Positions 59,921 through 64,000 of a stretch of DNA of 64,000 bases are shown here, piece after piece (within the stretch, counting starts at the first letter, position 1; each line of letters begins with the position of its first letter). The stretch is from Sordaria brevicollis (Eukaryota; Ascomycota; Sordariomycetes; Sordariales; Sordariaceae). Location: the NCBI GenBank assembly GCA_033439795.1, contig JAUTDP010000010.1, positions 62,001-126,000 of the forward strand. The letters are read 5' to 3'. The notes below the pieces were generated by a model. It saw only the letters and a list, made by a program, of their open reading frames with translations, was not told where the DNA came from and searched no databases. The position numbers were made by a program, and so were the translations under genes.

Positions 59921-61137
59921 TTTGACGCTTGGTGTGGATGTTACGCTTTTCGAAGCTGTGCTTGCTTGCTTGTTGCGTCGCGTGGATGACGGTGGCGGGG
60001 TTGTCTGGGAGACAGAAAACTTGTATGTTGGAGGCTAGAAACTTTTTCAGGAAGTTAGTAAGTAGCTTGACCGCGCTTGGAGGCAGGTAAACCTACTTTA
60101 TACGGGAAGCGCCCGGAGAAAGAAAAGTGAGACCTCGGTGATGGTTTCGAAGTTGTGGCGTAGGTTGAAAAATAAGGGTCCGAAACGGTAGTTTATGACT
60201 GATGGGGTGTCTGATGTAATCTGCAAGATGCCGACTGAGACTTGCGGGTAGCAAGGTTCGACTGGTATTTTATGTGAAGAGGGGACTGGTGACTTGGGAT
60301 GAAAGATAAGACCCCATTTCTCACGGGACGAAGCGCGTTTAAATACGCCACAAAAACAAAAATGAAGACGAAGTGCTCAGCAGAAGAATCGATCACCGAA
60401 AGGCAAAACACGAAATACCAATCTCAAGAAGATGTTCACTGACCGAGATGGCCAAGAAGACCAAAGATGGTCATCACCAAAGGCTTGCATAGCCATCAGC
60501 CTCACTCATCGAAAAACGTGCACATGTCGGTGTGTCGATGACCAGTAAGAATTCCACGCTCAATTTGCCCCTGACTTTGACACATAAACAACAGCGGTCC
60601 ATCCTCGCGCCATTACGTCTTTTCCAATCTTCTCCTTGGGGTGTCTGGACCCTTCCTCTGCAGCCTCTTTCGACGCAGCTTCGCCAAATCGATGGGAAGG
60701 GCTGTGTACCAGCCCTCAGACCTGCCTTGAAATCGGCAGATTGTGTTTTCGCTGTCTCGTTTCAAAGTGCGCAATGTATTATCCCAGCCCTCGAGAGGGT
60801 TGTCAGAACGAGACTCGCCTAGGGCTCCCTGTGCGGCCGAACGGTCACTGAGCGGTTACACGTACCCATTGTCCGGCCCTGGTAAACATTGCTTCTGGAA
60901 AGTTTCCATGTTCCACTGGTAAATGCCAAGTGTCCGGTAGTGTGATAGGCATTTTTGCCCGAACATGCATAACAGCCGCTCATAACCCGATGCCGATGCC
61001 TTGATTCCAATAGCGTATACGGCTCGATAGTAGGTATGGAGATCTGACGGCCCGGGGATCGTGTATCAGTTGGAGCATAGTTGGATGGCCTAAACCTCCA
61101 TCCAGGGTCATTGCGTAGCTCGTGTAACAGCCATCAA
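59921..61137. other. Intergenic region
   Basis: Upstream of the small ORF and downstream of the VTA1 gene. An open frame at 60532-60822 (+) has an ATG but no coding character or homology that I recognise. Nothing else is seen. Confidence 0.5.
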
Positions 61138-62582
61138 CTACGCAGCACCCAAAACTTCCAACGCTTTCCTCAGTTCCTTCACCGCCGTAGGAACATCTTC
61201 AAAGTTCAACGCTGAGATCGCCCATTTGGCATGCTTTTGAGCCGAGGCCATGGCAGCTTCGTCTGTTGTGAAACCACCAGCAGCTTGGGTTGAGGTATAA
61301 GTGGAAGCAGGCACAGCCAACGGAGCAGGTACTGGCTGTAAACTGGGGACTGCAGGACTTTGGGGCACTGGGGCAGCTGGAGGAGCTTGGTTCTGGAAGT
61401 AAAAGTCAGTTGGCTGGTTGACAGGCGGTGATGCCACAGCAGCTGTCAAAGGTGCACTGGGAGCAAAGGTGGGAGGAACAACAGGTGGTGAAGGAGGCTG
61501 GCGATCAACACCCGGGGTCCAAGCTGCAGCGTCCGCATCAGGCATCGAGGTATCGGGATCAGGGTAGGATGACAGTGCGCTCGGGGCGGATGGCAGATCG
61601 GGCTCGCCAGGCCTGTAGTTGACAGGGTTATGTGTAGGAGCTGAGACCGGAGTGTCCGAGTCCAAGGAGACTGTTGACGGTGCTGGGTCAGCAAGCCCAC
61701 TGGGTACACCGGGCAACTTGAGTTCGGCTTCGGATATCGGGGATGGACCAGCCGAGGCTGGGCTGACTGGCAAAGACACGCCGGCAGCGTCCGTCCTCTG
61801 CAAGTCTCTGTCTGGAACGTCCTCCACCGTGACCGAAAGAGGCGGTGGTGATGTCTTTTCGCCCGACCCGGTCAATGCCTGAACTTCTGGATCGCTAGGG
61901 TCCAATGCCGGCTCCAACTGTTGGGGTTCTTCGCGTTTCGGATTCGACTCGTTGGGGTCTTTGCCCTCCTTGATGGCCTTTGCGATACGGGCAGCATTCC
62001 ACTTTGCATATTTAATCTTTTGTTTCGTCTCTTCGTCGGCAGGGCCCCAGATGTTGTGCAGATGGAAGAAGGTAGCGGCGGCATCGAATGTCATGGCGGT
62101 TTGCTGTGTGACTTTGTTTGCTTTGACGACTCGTTCGGCGCGGTCAAGTGTTTCCTGTGCAAACATGTCGACGACCTGCTTGCCAACCTCATCGTCGATG
62201 TAGGCACTTTCGCCTGGGTGCTCAGCTTTGGCCTGTAGGAAACGAAAGTCAGCATCATGTCGTGGCAAAGGAGGTCAAGGGAAGGATGCACGTGCCTGTT
62301 CCAGCTTATCCATCAAGCCCACCGTATAAGTCATCATTTCATCGTTCTCCTTGTGGAGTCCCCTGTTGAGGATCTGGTTGACGACCCAATAATTGCCTGC
62401 AAAAAGTCAGACACTGCCCGGCCCCCAGCTGTCTCACAGAGTCCCGTGTTTTGCGTCTTGAACATACACCAATATGCGATTTCCGGTTTTACTGATTGGA
62501 GCTGGAGGGCCTTTGTCGCGCATTTCCAGAGGTTGATATCGGCCGCCTTGACGGCAGCAGGGATCGCGATGTTGTCCGCCAT
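61138..62582 (-). CDS. vta1: VTA1/LIP5 homologue, ESCRT-III/Vps4 regulator
   Basis: Three exons, 62582-62468, 62396-62296 and 62232-61138, give 436 aa. Vta1 activates the Vps4 ATPase that disassembles ESCRT-III on endosomes during multivesicular-body sorting. The N-terminal domain is diagnostic: MADNIAIPAAVKAADINLWKCATKA, KPEIAYWCNYWVVNQIL, and later FDAAATFFHLHNIWGPADEETKQKIKYAKWNAARIAKAIKEG. A long Pro/Ser/Ala-rich linker (~160-390) leads to the conserved C-terminal dimerisation helices, AQKHAKWAISALNFEDVPTAVKELRKALEVLGA. Intron 1 starts GTATGT. Intron 2 (62233-62295) appears to begin GC (CAG/GCACGT) and end CTACAG, since no GT donor keeps the frame between MDKLEQ and AKAEHPG. Family call firm. 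Confidence 0.93.
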
Positions 62583-63379
62583 AGCGACGGTGTTCGGGCA
62601 GGACACTGCAGTGGGATAACGATGGATGGTTGATAAAGATAGGGAATGTATAAAAGGAAAGCTGGTAAGGATAAAGTTGTCGGCTCAAGCAAGGAAAGAA
62701 TCACTGCTCGTTCTTGTCTCTTTCTTGTCGAGTCGCAATGGAGGAGGAGGTTGAAGTGGAATGTTGAACGAACACTGCCCGGTGGACTGGCGTCGTCATC
62801 TTCCCGCGGCTGTCTTTAGGCGGCACCCATCCACTTGTTAGCGCCTGTTTCCCCACACAAGGTCCCGCCGAGCCATGTGCTCCTGCCGCAAAGAGCACCT
62901 CGATGTCCAGGGAGCTTGGACCACCCGTCGGCCATAGCACATTTCATCGCACTGAGAGCTCCCCGTACCGCCCCCGGACCGCAGTTCCCCTGGTGATTCA
63001 GTTCTGGACGCTTCTGACTTCATTTGTTTGTGGCCCCCAGCTCCCGTCCCCAGCTCCCCCAGCACATTCACAGCTTCAGTGGAAATGTGTTCTTTTCCCT
63101 TGCCGAACATGGAAAGATGACAACTTTTCCTTTCATCTTCATTTGACTGTTTGGTGTTCATAAACTCGGCACCATCCCACGAGGGAACTCCTTGGACAAA
63201 TACGGGAAAGAAAGCTTTCTTTGTTCTCATTCATTGATCTGCCAATTGTACATTTCATGACACTGTAGCTTCACATCCCCACACAAGCTTCACTTATCAC
63301 CACCACCATCCCCACACACACTGCATACCTACCATCACCAAGTAAACAAAAGGGACAACCACCTTCCTGATATCTCATC
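62583..63379. promoter_or_regulatory. Divergent promoter region of vta1 and the PDI gene
   Basis: The start codons lie ~800 bases apart on opposite strands, so both promoters are here. The last ~120 bases before 63380 are C/A-rich (CACCACCACCATCCCC...), as in many Neurospora 5' leaders. No clear TATA box or unfolded-protein-response element was identified. Confidence 0.5.
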
Positions 63380-64000
63380 ATGCATCACCCCACCCTCTGC
63401 GCTCTGGCAGTCGGTATCCTGTCTGCGCTCCCCGGAGCTCAGGCCGGCCTTTATACCAAAAAGTCACCAGTCTTGCAGGTCGACGGAAAGGATTACGATA
63501 GGTTGATTGCCAAGAGCAACCAGACATCTGTAAGTCCGGACTACACCTCATTGCAAGTGAAACGTAGCAGTAAATTATGGGTTCTGACCATATTCCCAAA
63601 AGATCGTTGAATTCTACGCTCCCTGGTGCGGCCACTGCCAAAACCTCAAGCCAGCCTATGAAAAGGCCGCCAAGAACCTCGAAGGGCTCGCCAAGGTCGC
63701 TGCCGTCAACTGTGACGATGACGCCAACAAGCCCTTCTGCGGCAGCATGGGCGTGCAAGGGTTCCCGACCCTCAAGATTGTCCGTCCTGGCAAGAAGGCC
63801 GGCAGCAAGCCCATGGTGGAGGACTACCAGGGCCAGCGCACAGCCAGCGCCATCGTCGACGCCGTGGTCTCGCGCATCAACAACCACGTCGTGAAGGTCG
63901 AGGACAAGAACCTCGACAAGTTCCTGAGCGACAAGAACGAGACGGCCAAGGCGCTCCTCTTCACCGACAAGGGCACCACCTCGGCCTTGCTCAAGAGCGT
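63380..64000 (+). CDS. Protein disulfide isomerase family protein (5' part; runs off the window)
   Basis: Exon 1 is 63380-63529 and exon 2 begins at 63603 and continues past the window end (about 182 residues visible). It is an ER thioredoxin-fold enzyme that makes or rearranges disulfide bonds in secretory proteins. A signal peptide (MHHPTLCALAVGILSALPGAQA) precedes GLYTKKSPVLQVDGKDYDRLI. The active site is VEFYAPWCGHCQNLKPAYEKAA with cysteines ~59 and 62, followed by VNCDDDANKPFCGSMGVQGFPTLKI with the cis-proline. The second domain starts DAVVSRINNHV. It resembles the MPD1/PDIA6-like group rather than classical four-domain PDI, since the domain after the first thioredoxin fold does not start with a second active site in the visible part. 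Intron: GTAAGT ... CAAAAG. Confidence 0.9.

Noticed and set aside
60532..60822. 96-codon frame on + upstream of vta1's 3' end
   Set aside because: It has an ATG but no coding bias, no domain and no supporting context.

Overview
The window is nuclear DNA of a filamentous ascomycete, very probably Neurospora (N. crassa or a close relative). Genes have short introns with GTAAGT/GTATGT-like donors and CTAAC-like branch points. The encoded proteins are typical of Sordariomycetes: an Rpd3-type deacetylase with a long acidic tail (HDA-3), Rpn11, an AA11 lytic polysaccharide monooxygenase and a xylose/glucose-type MFS transporter. Gene-bearing DNA of ordinary GC content alternates abruptly with very AT-rich blocks full of TpA. 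In those blocks transposon coding regions are recognisable but riddled with C-to-T and G-to-A changes, the signature of repeat-induced point mutation (RIP). Species and gene-name assignments come from memory of the families, not from a search.

Layout. 1-240: end of an RIP-mutated block. 0.7-26 kb: a compact gene block with a peroxisomal membrane protein 4 homologue (+), a 2EXR/F-box-like protein (-), a single-pass membrane protein (+), a secreted tyrosinase (-), a membrane-anchored TAP-type alpha/beta hydrolase (-), hda-3 (-) and rpn11 (+) from a divergent promoter, an unknown proline-rich protein (+), an AA11 LPMO with C-terminal module (-) and a sugar transporter (-). 27.1-32.8 kb: a complete, RIP-inactivated Ty1/copia LTR retrotransposon on the minus strand, with 181-bp LTRs and a CCTGG target duplication. 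32.8-36.6 kb: no supportable gene. 36.7-38.4 kb: a PLC-like phosphodiesterase (-).

39.2-51.05 kb is a nested transposon complex. The outer element is a 4.47-kb DNA transposon with 64-bp terminal inverted repeats and TA target. It carries a decayed Tc1/mariner-type transposase on + and a second long decayed frame on - with a Lys/Ala repeat. A 7.4-kb Ty3/gypsy element (295-bp LTRs, AGTAG duplication) interrupts that second frame; removing it rejoins the frame. 53.1-54.4 kb: an AT-hook protein gene with an interrupted frame. 55.4-55.5 kb: an intron-containing tRNA gene (-). 57.0-58.9 kb: a Fot1/pogo-type DNA transposon killed by RIP. 59.7-64 kb: a small Ser/Gly-rich ORF (-), a VTA1/LIP5 ESCRT regulator (-) and the 5' part of a protein disulfide isomerase gene (+).

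The genes do not form one pathway; this is an ordinary mixed housekeeping/secretome chromosome segment invaded by RIP-silenced transposons. The strongest candidate for something undescribed is the outer 4.47-kb TIR element with its second, non-transposase frame. Two genes carry introns that appear to begin with GC rather than GT.
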